Below are positions 54,376 to 62,573 of a DNA stretch of 64,000 nt, one piece after another; position 1 is the stretch's first letter; each line of letters starts with the position of its first letter. The position numbers and the translations under genes were made by a program. Origin of the DNA: Dehalococcoidia bacterium. Its GTDB lineage: Bacteria > Chloroflexota > Dehalococcoidia > GIF9 > AB-539-J10. The notes below the pieces were generated by a model. It was given only the letters and a program-made list of their open reading frames with translations, had not been told where the DNA came from and did not search any database. The stretch is from positions 1 to 64,000 of the forward strand of contig JAUWYX010000006.1 in the NCBI GenBank assembly GCA_030615625.1. Reading direction: 5' to 3'.

Positions 54376-54879
54376 CTATTTATCAAAATTAAACGTGAAC
54401 TCTCTGAAGCATTTCCCATCGGTGTGCATCATGCAGCCTGCCATGGGAGGAGAAACGCTGTATTTTATTCCGAGTCCATCGAACCACCCACAAACTCGCT
54501 CCATGATGCCGCATTGGTATCTGTCAAGGACACCAAGCTGCTTCACACCGTTGTAGGCAAAGCAATTTTTCCACTCGCCATGTAGAGCATTTTCTGAAGG
54601 AAAACTGTAGTTGAAATCCATAAAATCGCCTGTAAGTACGTTAAACGCTGTGTTTACAATTACCTTAAGGTCTTCAAATGTTTTCACCTTATCTATACCC
54701 ACGGCTTTTTGAATCCGCTTTATTTCTATCGCTGCCATAGACCTGATGGCAGCTTTATTGATTTTGTTCGTCCTCTCAATGCCGCATTCCTGCAGGCAGT
54801 GATAGAACCACATGGCGTCATGGCTCATCCAGTTCTTAATTAAGATTTCCTTCAATTCATCTTTCTTAAGTGACTTCAT
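54376..54879 (-). CDS. DUF6125-like protein (paralogue 2)
   Basis: About 167 residues, homologous to the next gene: KNWMSHDAMWFYHCLQECGI, RTNKINKAAIRSMAAIEIKR, then RYQCGIMERVCGWFDGLG and PPMAGCMMHTDGKCFREF with four Cys. ATG 54879 preferred (AAAGGAGAT 9 nt upstream) over GTG 54903. Same message as the TIGR04076-like gene upstream. Confidence 0.65.
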   Translation of the reverse strand: MKSLKKDELKEILIKNWMSHDAMWFYHCLQECGIERTNKINKAAIRSMAAIEIKRIQKAVGIDKVKTFEDLKVIVNTAFNVLTGDFMDFNYSFPSENALHGEWKNCFAYNGVKQLGVLDRYQCGIMERVCGWFDGLGIKYSVSPPMAGCMMHTDGKCFREFTFNFDK

Positions 54880-54924
54880 ATTCGGCGCATCTCCTTTCTG
54901 CACTAGCAGAACATCTGCAACTTA

Positions 54925-55353
54925 CTATTTCTTGCGTTCCTCCACCCGCAGTTCCATGACGATATGCCCCCAGCCGCCGCAGTTGACGCCAACATCAACA
55001 CAGCCTATCCGTTTAAACCGCATCTCATTAGGGTCCACACCGGCATAGAATAGCTCCTGTGCCGCATAAATCAATGTCGGCATGGAATGCAAGGCACCAA
55101 AACAGATTCTTTTGGGACAGAGCTTGGTTAAAATATTGCCGGCGCCATCAAAATAGAACTTATCCCCAACCTTATGCTGACTATTGCAGCCATGTGAGTC
55201 TACAATTTCTATAACAATGGTCTTATTCATTAATGCCGGCGCCTTGGAAATAACGTCCTCGTTTCTCGGATTTCCTCTGAACCTCTTCATTTCCTCATCA
55301 CTGTAACCTAGGTGCTGCTGATAGAATTTCCAGACATCTTCGCTGATTTTCAT
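54925..55353 (-). CDS. TIGR04076-like protein
   Basis: 142 residues. N-terminal helix (KISEDVWKFYQQHLGYSDEE), then VIEIVDSHGCNSQHKVGDKFYF, KLCPKRICFGALHSMPTLIYA and CVDVGVNCGGWGHIVMELRV. The Cys-containing IEIVDS-HGC, GDKF and CP motifs are those of the TIGR04076 family, unknown function. Good AAAGGAGGAAACGAA ribosome site. First gene of the operator-controlled minus operon with the two DUF6125-like genes. Confidence 0.7.
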   Translation of the reverse strand: MKISEDVWKFYQQHLGYSDEEMKRFRGNPRNEDVISKAPALMNKTIVIEIVDSHGCNSQHKVGDKFYFDGAGNILTKLCPKRICFGALHSMPTLIYAAQELFYAGVDPNEMRFKRIGCVDVGVNCGGWGHIVMELRVEERKK

Positions 55354-55368
55354 TTCGTTTCCTCCTTT

Positions 55369-55385
55369 AATAACGTTTTGTTATT
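55369..55385. promoter_or_regulatory. Operator palindrome 1
   Basis: AATAACGTTTTGTTATT: perfect 6-bp arms AATAAC/GTTATT with a 5-bp centre. Sits at the predicted transcription start of the minus operon, ahead of its ribosome site, a repression position. Confidence 0.7.
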
Positions 55386-55388
55386 AAC

Positions 55389-55417
55389 AGCATAACAAGG
55401 CATAGTAGGCTTGTCAA
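55389..55417 (-). promoter_or_regulatory. Promoter of the TIGR04076-DUF6125 operon
   Basis: Minus strand: TTGACA (55412-55417), 17-bp spacer, TATGCT (55389-55394). Flanked by the two operator palindromes. Confidence 0.65.
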
Positions 55418-55424
55418 TAAGATT

Positions 55425-55441
55425 TATAACAAATTGTTATA
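55425..55441. promoter_or_regulatory. Operator palindrome 2
   Basis: TATAACAAATTGTTATA: perfect 8-bp arms around one base, sharing the ATAAC...GTTAT half-sites with palindrome 1. Lies between the minus promoter and the XRE regulator gene. Confidence 0.7.
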
Positions 55442-55491
55442 CATCTCAAAATTTTTTCACTGGATATTACAAAATGTGATAAAGTACAGGA

Positions 55492-55743
55492 GTGGTCTAT
55501 TCTAGCATCGGCATGCAGATTCAGCAGGCCAGAGAGGAACTTGGCATCACTCAGCAGGAACTGGCAGCCAGATTAGGCTGCACGCAGGCAGCATTATCCA
55601 ACTACGAGCTAGGCAAGAGGCGACTTTATCTCGCCAATCTGGAACGAATCGCCAGCGCCTTGGGAAAACCTCTGAGCTACTTTACAGAACCAGCCGCCGA
55701 TGAAGACGATACCCAATACTGGGGTCGGTATCCTCTCCGCTAA
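55492..55743 (+). CDS. XRE-family helix-turn-helix regulator
   Basis: 83 residues, nearly all HTH: MQIQQAREELGITQQELAARLGCTQAALSNYELGKRRL, then LERIASALGKPLSYF. Start uncertain: GTG 55492 sits directly on a CAGGAG sequence and ATG 55513 has none. Divergent from the TIGR04076 operon across two operator palindromes, so it most likely represses that operon and itself. Confidence 0.85.
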   Translation: MVYSSIGMQIQQAREELGITQQELAARLGCTQAALSNYELGKRRLYLANLERIASALGKPLSYFTEPAADEDDTQYWGRYPLR

Positions 55744-55795
55744 AATGCAATGCGTTAAACAATTTGAGTAGAAGTCACCTTAACCAAGGCCAGAT

Positions 55796-56233
55796 TTATT
55801 TAACACGTTCAAAAATAAGCTTCCCCACTCTATTCTTTCCATCAAAGAGCACAGGTGCTGTAGTAATGGCCATCCGGTTAACGTCAAACTTGTAATATCT
55901 TATCTGCTCTCCGATCCAATTCGGTAGCCAGGCTCCCTTGACATGGAAAGTAAGTTTCCTATTGGTTTCATCTAGATCGAAAGTCCCGTAATATCCGATA
56001 TAGTTTTCAAAAGCCGTTTTTATTTCTTCGGATGTGCCTGCGCGCGGGTCAGGAATTTTGAAGGGCGGGCGTTTCATATTCATCACATGCACCGAAAAAT
56101 AACCCCTGGCATCAATCATAAGCAACCCGCCGACATCTTTTCCATACGGATAAGATATCGTGCCATCATCTGCCTCGGTGATGACGGAAATGAGATTCCA
56201 GATTCCGATTACTGACAAGTCCTCTCGGACCAT
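55796..56233 (-). CDS. Lipocalin-like domain protein
   Basis: 145 residues. IGIWNLISVITEADDGTISYPYGKD at the start, GGLLMIDARGYFSVHVMN, FENYIGYYGTFDLDETNRKLTFHV and LIFERVK at the end: the lipocalin-like (PF13924-type) barrel. No signal peptide. ATG 56233 with GGAG 7 nt upstream; an ATG at 56281 adds 16 unlike residues. Ligand unknown. Confidence 0.78.
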   Translation of the reverse strand: MVREDLSVIGIWNLISVITEADDGTISYPYGKDVGGLLMIDARGYFSVHVMNMKRPPFKIPDPRAGTSEEIKTAFENYIGYYGTFDLDETNRKLTFHVKGAWLPNWIGEQIRYYKFDVNRMAITTAPVLFDGKNRVGKLIFERVK

Positions 56234-56412
56234 ATCGCTGCTCCTTCTTCTGTTTTTTGAGTGAGATCCTATGAGACGCACTGTGATTATAAGCTATTAG
56301 AAGCAAAATGCCTACAGGCTCCGGCGTTGCCCAGTTTGTAGACTTGCGGAATTGCCAGTACCAACAACCAATTTGCCTGTCTTGAAATGTCTCCTTTTGA
56401 CTTTACAGCATC

Positions 56413-57051
56413 TTACTGGGCAGTTTTCCTCTTATGTAAAATCACCCTGGCTACTATCAAAGCTAATAAGCCTGAAATTAGAAGAGCCTTTCTGCCATCG
56501 GGCATAGGAGTCCAAAATTGTTGCTGCCAATAGTTCGTTAACTTGCCTAGACCAATGTCAGGAATCTGGAGTCGCCTCTCACCTGTTTCGGGGTCGTATT
56601 GGTAAAACTCGACTTGAGCATTCTCAATTGAGGTCTCCTGTTTACCCTCATAGTCTACCCAAATATGCAAGGGAGATGAACGAACTTGATAGGGAATATT
56701 TTTCGCTTCCAAAACAGAAGCTAAGACCAGAGCTCGGGCTTTGCAATCCCCCTCTCCTCGCTCCAGCACTTCCTCAATGGTAGGACAATACCAGGGCATG
56801 CTATAAAGCTCCCAATCGTAGCGATAAGGTATTCTAGCCAGGACCGCTTTCTCTATAGCTACAGGGTCAGAAGGAAAGTCATTCAGCATAAATTCAACAG
56901 CGCCAGGATCAACATCAAAGTTAAGAACCCTTTGGACACTAATGATTAAGTTTAGAGGATTGGGATATAACACAAAAAGTATCCACAGTATAAATATCAG
57001 GGGAAAATATCTCCGAAAAACTCTTCTAGATGTAACCACAACTTCGCTCAC
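56413..57051 (-). CDS. Membrane-anchored transglutaminase-like protein
   Basis: 212 residues. Membrane segment about 14-32, then a soluble transglutaminase-like core: GEGDCKARALVLASVLEAKN near 98 (catalytic Cys) and SSPLHIWVDYEGK near 125 (His, Asp), then a C-terminal membrane segment near 185-204 and basic tail. Bacterial members are mostly cysteine proteases or have unknown roles. The loop between the two membrane segments is probably extracytoplasmic. Stands alone. Confidence 0.75.
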   Translation of the reverse strand: MSEVVVTSRRVFRRYFPLIFILWILFVLYPNPLNLIISVQRVLNFDVDPGAVEFMLNDFPSDPVAIEKAVLARIPYRYDWELYSMPWYCPTIEEVLERGEGDCKARALVLASVLEAKNIPYQVRSSPLHIWVDYEGKQETSIENAQVEFYQYDPETGERRLQIPDIGLGKLTNYWQQQFWTPMPDGRKALLISGLLALIVARVILHKRKTAQ

Positions 57052-57150
57052 TTTGCTGGTAATATCGGTTCAGGTTTTTAACCTCCCGCATAATATGCTA
57101 CAAATACTATAAAATCCCTCTTCACGAGGAGGGTAAGGCCCCACATCTTT

Positions 57151-57200
57151 GTAGTTGCCTGATTCATCAGGCATAATTGCCCAATAAATTGGGCAACTAC
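57151..57200. repeat. Two-hairpin palindromic element
   Basis: Outer arms GTAGTTGCC (57151-57159) and GGCAACTAC (57192-57200) enclose two near-perfect hairpins: TGCCTGATTCATCAGGCA (57156-57173) and TTGCCCAATAAATTGGGCAA (57177-57196). Alternative outer or inner pairing is possible, a switch-like layout. Its right edge supplies the stop codon of the adjacent peptidase gene. Different in sequence from the GTCATTGCGAG family. Confidence 0.75.
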
Positions 57201-57580
57201 TTTTTGTTGTGTTTCTCACCCTCTATCTTCCGCAAAGTCTTTTCGTCGAGGCCGAAGTGATGGGCTATTTCATGGCGCACTACTTCCTCTATTTTTGATT
57301 CAATTTCATTGCCAAAGCGGCATTGCGCCTCTATGGGCTTTTGAAAGATACTTATCTTATCAGGCAAAACCAATCCGTACCCCCGGCCTCGCCTAGTTTG
57401 AGGCACACCCTGGTAAAGGCCAAGCAACTGGTTAGAATGATTTAGCTTAGCCTGCCTTAGTTGTCCTGGCGTGGGCCAATCTTCTACCACAATATCAACA
57501 TTTTCCAGCTTGCGCTGAAACTCCGGTGGCAAACTATCAATCGCCCTCACTACGAGAGCCTCAAATTTCTCCCTCTGCAT
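57197..57580 (-). CDS. Minimal zinc metallopeptidase family protein
   Basis: 127 residues. VVRHEIAHHFGLDEKTLRKIE near 100 gives the HExxH..(G)L..D motif of the PF06262/DUF1025 minimal zincins; VEDWPTPGQ and LGLYQGVPQT are also family pieces. Usually cytoplasmic, role unknown. Stop codon falls within the two-hairpin repeat. Confidence 0.85.
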   Translation of the reverse strand: MQREKFEALVVRAIDSLPPEFQRKLENVDIVVEDWPTPGQLRQAKLNHSNQLLGLYQGVPQTRRGRGYGLVLPDKISIFQKPIEAQCRFGNEIESKIEEVVRHEIAHHFGLDEKTLRKIEGEKHNKK

Positions 57581-57850
57581 ATCTAGAAATCACAGATATT
57601 GCCAACAAGTGCAAGAACACTTATTATCATCTTACCACCTGAGGCTGCTACCAAACAAGCGAATAACGAGTAATAGTATCATTAAAACCTAGCCCTTTAT
57701 ATTGGTTGAGCTGGGCTTAGCACAATAGCTACTTTTTGCTCACGAGACATAATTATGGTAGTTTATCCCGCTATCAAGGCGCGCTTTCTTGACGAAGGAT
57801 GAGAATTAGGGTAGGCTATTAGTTTAAATCTGAAAAGGGGAGAAGTTAAA
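57581..57850. other. Gap before aroH, no clear feature
   Basis: 270 bp between divergent genes. AT-rich, with no recognisable T-box, riboswitch or repeat. It presumably contains the promoter of the aroH-serA operon, but I cannot point to a convincing pair of hexamers. Confidence 0.3.
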
Positions 57851-58234
57851 TTGCAGTGCCGTGGCATCAGAGGTGCTATCACAGTTTCAGCAAATAATAA
57901 AGAGCGCATCCTAGCTGCAACTGAGGAGCTGCTTGTGGAAATGACACAGGCTAACAAAATTGAGATTAAGGACATAGCTGCCATTTTTTTCAGCACCACG
58001 CCTGACCTAAATGCTGAGTTTCCCGCTTCAGCAACACGAGAGCTAGGATGGCCATCCAATTTGGCTTTGCTTTGTGGACATGAAATGAACGTCCCCAACG
58101 ATCTACCCCGCTGCCTGAGAATTCTGATGCTTGTAAACACTGAAAAGGGACCTGAGGAAATCACACACGTTTACTTAGGAGAGGCAAAGAAGTTAAAGAA
58201 CAAACCGTCACTATCAATTGGAGGCAACACATGA
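57851..58234 (+). CDS. aroH: Monofunctional chorismate mutase, AroH class
   Basis: Converts chorismate to prephenate. 127 residues: CRGIRGAITV (catalytic Arg), TPDLNAEFPASATRELGW, LLCGHEMNVPNDLPRCLRILMLV (Cys, Glu and Arg of the active site) and ITHVYLGEAKKL. TTG start with GGGGAG about 9 nt upstream. Overlaps aroF by ATGA. Confidence 0.92.
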   Translation: MQCRGIRGAITVSANNKERILAATEELLVEMTQANKIEIKDIAAIFFSTTPDLNAEFPASATRELGWPSNLALLCGHEMNVPNDLPRCLRILMLVNTEKGPEEITHVYLGEAKKLKNKPSLSIGGNT

Positions 58235-59271
58235 TTGTAGTCATGAAAACCGGCTGCAGCCAAGATGAAATCAAGCGGGTCGCGAACAGAATCGAAGTCG
58301 TTGGTCTAAAGGCACACATATCACAGGGTATTGAACATACCGTTATCGGCGTACTGGGGCAAGCTTTCCCTGAACTTCGCGACACCTTGGAATTGCTCCC
58401 CGGCGTGGAACAGGTCATACCTGTGACCAAACCTTACAAACTTGCCAGTCGGGAGTTCCATCCCCAAGACACCATAGTCGAACTAAATGGCGTGACCATC
58501 GGTGGCAATGAAATAGTCGTTATGGCCGGACCCTGCGCTATAGAAAACGAGGAACAACTTTTTTCCACTGCTCGAGCGGTCAAAGCAGCCGGGGCCACTG
58601 TACTGCGCGGTGGTGCCTTTAAACCACGCACCTCGCCTTATCAATTTCGTGGACTGGGCGAAAGCGGGCTCAAAATACTGGCACAGGCAGGCAAGGAAAC
58701 TCAAATGCCCATAATCACCGAGGTTATGGCGCCAGACTATGTTGATTTAGTAGCCAAATATGCTGATATACTCCAGATTGGAGCTAGAAACATGCAGAAC
58801 TTTGTTTTACTCGACGAGGTGGGGAAGACAAAGAAACCGGTGTTGCTCAAACGTGGTTTGTCGTCCAACATACAAGAATGGTTATTGGCCGCTGAATATA
58901 TCTTAGCTCAGGGAAATGAGCAGGTTATTCTTTGCGAACGAGGTATCAGGACCTTTGAATCCTATACCCGTAATACTATGGATGTTAGTGCTATACCAAT
59001 TATCGAGAAAGTCAGCCATTTACCCATTATCGCCGACCCCAGTCATGCCACAGGTAAATGGTATCTGGTACCCCCGCTGGCATTAGCAGCAGTAGCTGCC
59101 GGGGCAGACGGACTTCTCATAGAAGTACATCCTAATCCTGACCTAGCGCTTGCCGATGGTCCTCAATCGCTCACCTTTGATAACTTTCGCCTCTTAATGT
59201 CCCAATTACTGCCCCTAGCCGAAGCTAGGAATAGAAAGCTAGCTACTCCAAGCGCGAAGATCAAACCCTGA
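58231..59271 (+). CDS. aroF: DAHP synthase (AroF/AroA type with N-terminal ferredoxin-like domain)
   Basis: First step of the shikimate pathway, from PEP and erythrose-4-phosphate. N-terminal 75-residue ferredoxin-like domain (MIVVMKTGCSQDEIKRV), then VMAGPCAIENEEQLF, LRGGAFKPRTSPYQFRGLGE, ITEVMAPDYVD, LQIGARNMQNF, PVLLKRG, LCERGIRTFE and PIIADPSHATGK. 346 residues. Coupled to aroH, the enzyme after chorismate. Confidence 0.95.
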   Translation: MIVVMKTGCSQDEIKRVANRIEVVGLKAHISQGIEHTVIGVLGQAFPELRDTLELLPGVEQVIPVTKPYKLASREFHPQDTIVELNGVTIGGNEIVVMAGPCAIENEEQLFSTARAVKAAGATVLRGGAFKPRTSPYQFRGLGESGLKILAQAGKETQMPIITEVMAPDYVDLVAKYADILQIGARNMQNFVLLDEVGKTKKPVLLKRGLSSNIQEWLLAAEYILAQGNEQVILCERGIRTFESYTRNTMDVSAIPIIEKVSHLPIIADPSHATGKWYLVPPLALAAVAAGADGLLIEVHPNPDLALADGPQSLTFDNFRLLMSQLLPLAEARNRKLATPSAKIKP

Positions 59272-59275
59272 GACC

Positions 59276-60205
59276 ATGGAAATCGAGCAAGAACTGGCCA
59301 GTATAACTCCCCAAGGGGAAACAGTCCTTACCATAGGTGTGTTTGATGGTGTCCACGCCGGACATCGCTACCTGCTGAAAAAATTGCAGCAGCGAGCAGC
59401 GGAGAAAAACTTGCTTAGCGGAGTAGTTACCTTTAGCCCTCATCCCCAATCGGTATTACATCCACATAATCAACTACCCTGGCTTAGCAACCTGGAGGAT
59501 AGGGTCAGAGCTTTTCGAGAATTAGGCATAAACATAGTCGCAGTGCTCACTTTCACTCCCAAGGTAGCCCAGCTAAGTGCCCAAGAGTTTATATCATTGG
59601 TTCAGAAACATCTCAGGATGCGTGGCATCATGGTGGGGCCCGACTTCGCCTTAGGAAGGGGCCGGGAAGGCAATATCAACCTGCTCCGCGCTCTGGGACG
59701 TGAAATGAAGCTCAGCGTGGAAGTTATCTCCCCCTATACAATCAATGGCGAAGTAGTGAGCAGCACTCTCATCCGCCGAGCATTAGTTCAAGGCGATATG
59801 AGAAGGGTAGAACGGCTGATGGGGCACTATTTCTACCTGAGAGGCAAAGTCATCACATCCGACAAACGTGGGCGCGTTCTAGGATTTCCCACCGCTAACT
59901 TGGATATACAGCCACAACAAGCATTACCAGGCAATGGCATCTATGCTACTATCGCTCAGGTAAATGGCAAGCAATTCCCTTCAGCAACTAATATTGGCAT
60001 CCGCCCCACCTTTGGAGAAGGAGAAAAAACGGTGGAAACTCACCTCTTAAACTATAAAGGTGATTTATATGGCAAAGAGATAAGAGTAGAATTTGTGCAA
60101 AAATTAAGGGATGAACAACGTTTTCCTTCTTCTGAAGAGCTAAAGGTACAAATCGAAAAAGATGTTCGGGAGGTAGAAGCAATTTTAGCTAAAGATTTAA
60201 AATGA
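59276..60205 (+). CDS. ribF: Bifunctional riboflavin kinase/FAD synthetase
   Basis: 309 residues. FAD synthetase half: TIGVFDGVHAGHRYLLKKL, GPDFALGRGREGN; kinase half: RGKVITSDKRGRVLGFPTANL, PGNGIYATIA, ATNIGIRPTF, EFVQKLRDEQRFPSSEEL. Makes FMN and FAD from riboflavin. Fifth base after aroF; overlaps tyrS by ATGA. Confidence 0.94.
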   Translation: MEIEQELASITPQGETVLTIGVFDGVHAGHRYLLKKLQQRAAEKNLLSGVVTFSPHPQSVLHPHNQLPWLSNLEDRVRAFRELGINIVAVLTFTPKVAQLSAQEFISLVQKHLRMRGIMVGPDFALGRGREGNINLLRALGREMKLSVEVISPYTINGEVVSSTLIRRALVQGDMRRVERLMGHYFYLRGKVITSDKRGRVLGFPTANLDIQPQQALPGNGIYATIAQVNGKQFPSATNIGIRPTFGEGEKTVETHLLNYKGDLYGKEIRVEFVQKLRDEQRFPSSEELKVQIEKDVREVEAILAKDLK

Positions 60206-61452
60206 CTGATACAAGGTTTGCCACCATATTAGAACGAGGAGTGGCTGAAATTATAACAGAGGCGGAACTACTAAGGCTGCTGAACTCGGGGAGAATTCTG
60301 ACCCTGAAGCAAGGCTTCGACCCCAGCGCTCCTGACATCCACCTGGGACATGTGGTGGGCCTAAGAAAGCTGCGTCAATTCCAAGAGCTAGGACATAAAG
60401 TCACTCTTATAGTCGGCGACTGGACAGCCCGAATTGGCGACCCCAGCGGTCAGTCAGCTACTCGCCATATGCTTTCCCCCAATGAAATAGAGAACAATGC
60501 TCAAACTTACTTGGAACAATTCTTCAAGGTAGTAGATAAGGATAAAACGGAGATAAGATGGCAAAGCGAATGGTTTTCCCAGTTCACTTTGGATGAAGTA
60601 ATTAGACTTACCAGCAAATTTACCATAGCGCAACTTCTAGCTAGAGAGGATTTCAACAAAAGGTATGGTTCTGGCAACCCTATATCTCTAACTGAAATGC
60701 TTTACCCTTTGCTTCAGGGCTATGACTCAATAGTTATCCAGGCCGATGTTGAATTCGGTGGCATTGACCAGAAATTCAATTGCCTTGTGGGCAGAGAGCT
60801 ACAGCAAAGCACGGGGCAGCCTCCCCAGCAAGTTTTCCTTGTTCCCCTCTTGATTGGTACTGATGGTCATCAGAAGATGAGCAAGAGCTTAAATAACCAA
60901 ATAGGCGTTGCTGAGCATCCCCGGGAAATATATGGCAAGGTAATGTCCATCCCCGACCCTCTTATCGTGGACTATTTTGAGCTAGTGACCGACGTTCCTG
61001 AAGAAGAAATCGCTGAGTTCAAGAAGCAACTGAAATCTCGCTCAGTTAACCTCATGAACCTTAAAAAGCGATTGGCTCATGAAATTGTCAGGCAGTTCCA
61101 CGGTAAACAGGCAGCGGATGAGGCACAAGAATATTTTACCCAAGTATTCCAGAAGAGGGAGATACCTAAAGAAACACGTACGGTCGAATTACATGGTGTC
61201 GTTGATATCAGCGGTAAGATCGAAGTTGAGGTTCAGAGAGACATTACAAGTTTAATAGTTGAGGCTGGTTTAGCAAAGAGCCGATCAGAGGCAAACCGCC
61301 TGCTAGCTCAAGGTGCTATCGAGGTCGACGGAGAGAAAGTCAGCGCCAGTCTAGTGAGTTTGAAGGACGGAAGTATTATCAAAGTAGGCAAACGGCGTTT
61401 TTTGAGAATGGTGGATAGTGCGAAAAGAAAGTGGGAAACCGCCAATTCATAA
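60202..61452 (+). CDS. tyrS: Tyrosyl-tRNA synthetase
   Basis: 416 residues. Class I HIGH motif as HLGHVVGLRKL near 49, tyrosine site GLRKLRQFQELGH, GDWTARIGDPSGQ, KMSKSLNNQ near 230, and a C-terminal S4 domain (GLAKSRSEANRLLAQGAIEVDG). TyrZ-like length. No upstream T-box in this operon context. Its end contains the ribosome site of the next gene. Confidence 0.95.
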   Translation: MTDTRFATILERGVAEIITEAELLRLLNSGRILTLKQGFDPSAPDIHLGHVVGLRKLRQFQELGHKVTLIVGDWTARIGDPSGQSATRHMLSPNEIENNAQTYLEQFFKVVDKDKTEIRWQSEWFSQFTLDEVIRLTSKFTIAQLLAREDFNKRYGSGNPISLTEMLYPLLQGYDSIVIQADVEFGGIDQKFNCLVGRELQQSTGQPPQQVFLVPLLIGTDGHQKMSKSLNNQIGVAEHPREIYGKVMSIPDPLIVDYFELVTDVPEEEIAEFKKQLKSRSVNLMNLKKRLAHEIVRQFHGKQAADEAQEYFTQVFQKREIPKETRTVELHGVVDISGKIEVEVQRDITSLIVEAGLAKSRSEANRLLAQGAIEVDGEKVSASLVSLKDGSIIKVGKRRFLRMVDSAKRKWETANS

Positions 61453-61468
61453 AAAGGAGTTGATAAAA

Positions 61469-62566
61469 ATGCAACTGCGTGTTCCAGGACCAACACCTTG
61501 CCCACCACAAGCTCTCGAGGCCATGGGGCGGCAAATGATAAACCATCGGGGAGAGGAATTTGGCAAAATTCTCAATTCAACAACAGAGAAATTAAAACAG
61601 ATATTTCAGACCAAAGGAGACGTTTTCCTGCTTACCGCTTCAGGCACCGGCGGCATGGAAGCAGCTATTGTCAATACCCTATCGCCGGGCGATAAGGTCT
61701 TATCCATCTCCAACGGAGCCTTCGGTGAGCGCTTTGCCGATATCGCCCAAGGATATGGTGCTGAAGTAATCCGCCTTAATTTTGAATGGGGGAAAGCAGT
61801 TGACCTTGATGCAGTAGAAAAGGTATTAAGGAAGCATGACAGTATCAAAGATGGCGATATTAAGGCAGTCCTGGCAACTCACAACGAAACATCCACAGGG
61901 ATGACTAACAAGCTCGGTGACATAAGCGCCGTGGTCAAGAAATTCGATAAACTTCTCTTGGTTGACGCTATCTCAAGCCTGGGCTGCATTAATTTGCCTA
62001 CCGATGACTGGCATTGTGATATAGTTGTCACTGGTTCCCAAAAAGGATGGATGGTGCCTCCCGGACTAGCCATGGTTAGTGTAAGTGAAAAGGCCTGGCA
62101 GGCTCATGCACAGGCCAAAATGCCACGCTATTATTGGGATTTTTCCAAAGCCAAAGATTTTCTCCAGAAAGGGCAAACTCCCTGGACACCAGCTATCTCC
62201 ATCTTCTACGCTCTAAATACCACTCTGGATTTAATGCTAAACGAGGGACTGGATAACATATTCGCCAGGCATGGTCGAATAGCCCAAATAGCGAGAAATG
62301 GAGTCAAATCGCTGGGATTCTCCCTTTTCCCTGAAGAAGATTATGCCTCCGACACGGTGACGGCAGTGAACGCCACGGACAAGATCGACGTCCCTAAATT
62401 GATTCAGGTGCTCAGGGAGGAGCATGACGTAGTCATTGCCGGAGGCCAGAGGAAGCTAGCAGGCAAAATATTCCGTATTGGCCATCTCGGCTCCGTGGAG
62501 GATGATGATATCAAGTCGGTACTGGAGGCGTTAAACAAAGCTCTACCCCGAGCGAAGAAGGGCTAA
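61469..62566 (+). CDS. Class V aminotransferase (serine-pyruvate/alanine-glyoxylate type)
   Basis: 365 residues. LRVPGPTPCPPQALEAM, LTASGTGGMEAAIVN, VDAISSLGCINLPTDDW, VTGSQKGWMVPPGLAMV with the PLP Lys near 189, RIGHLGSVEDDDI. With serA next door it probably forms the phosphoserine or serine-glyoxylate branch of serine metabolism. ATG 61469 with AAAAAGGAG is right; an ATG at 61418 lies inside tyrS. Confidence 0.88.
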   Translation: MQLRVPGPTPCPPQALEAMGRQMINHRGEEFGKILNSTTEKLKQIFQTKGDVFLLTASGTGGMEAAIVNTLSPGDKVLSISNGAFGERFADIAQGYGAEVIRLNFEWGKAVDLDAVEKVLRKHDSIKDGDIKAVLATHNETSTGMTNKLGDISAVVKKFDKLLLVDAISSLGCINLPTDDWHCDIVVTGSQKGWMVPPGLAMVSVSEKAWQAHAQAKMPRYYWDFSKAKDFLQKGQTPWTPAISIFYALNTTLDLMLNEGLDNIFARHGRIAQIARNGVKSLGFSLFPEEDYASDTVTAVNATDKIDVPKLIQVLREEHDVVIAGGQRKLAGKIFRIGHLGSVEDDDIKSVLEALNKALPRAKKG

Positions 62567-62573
62567 CCAAAAG

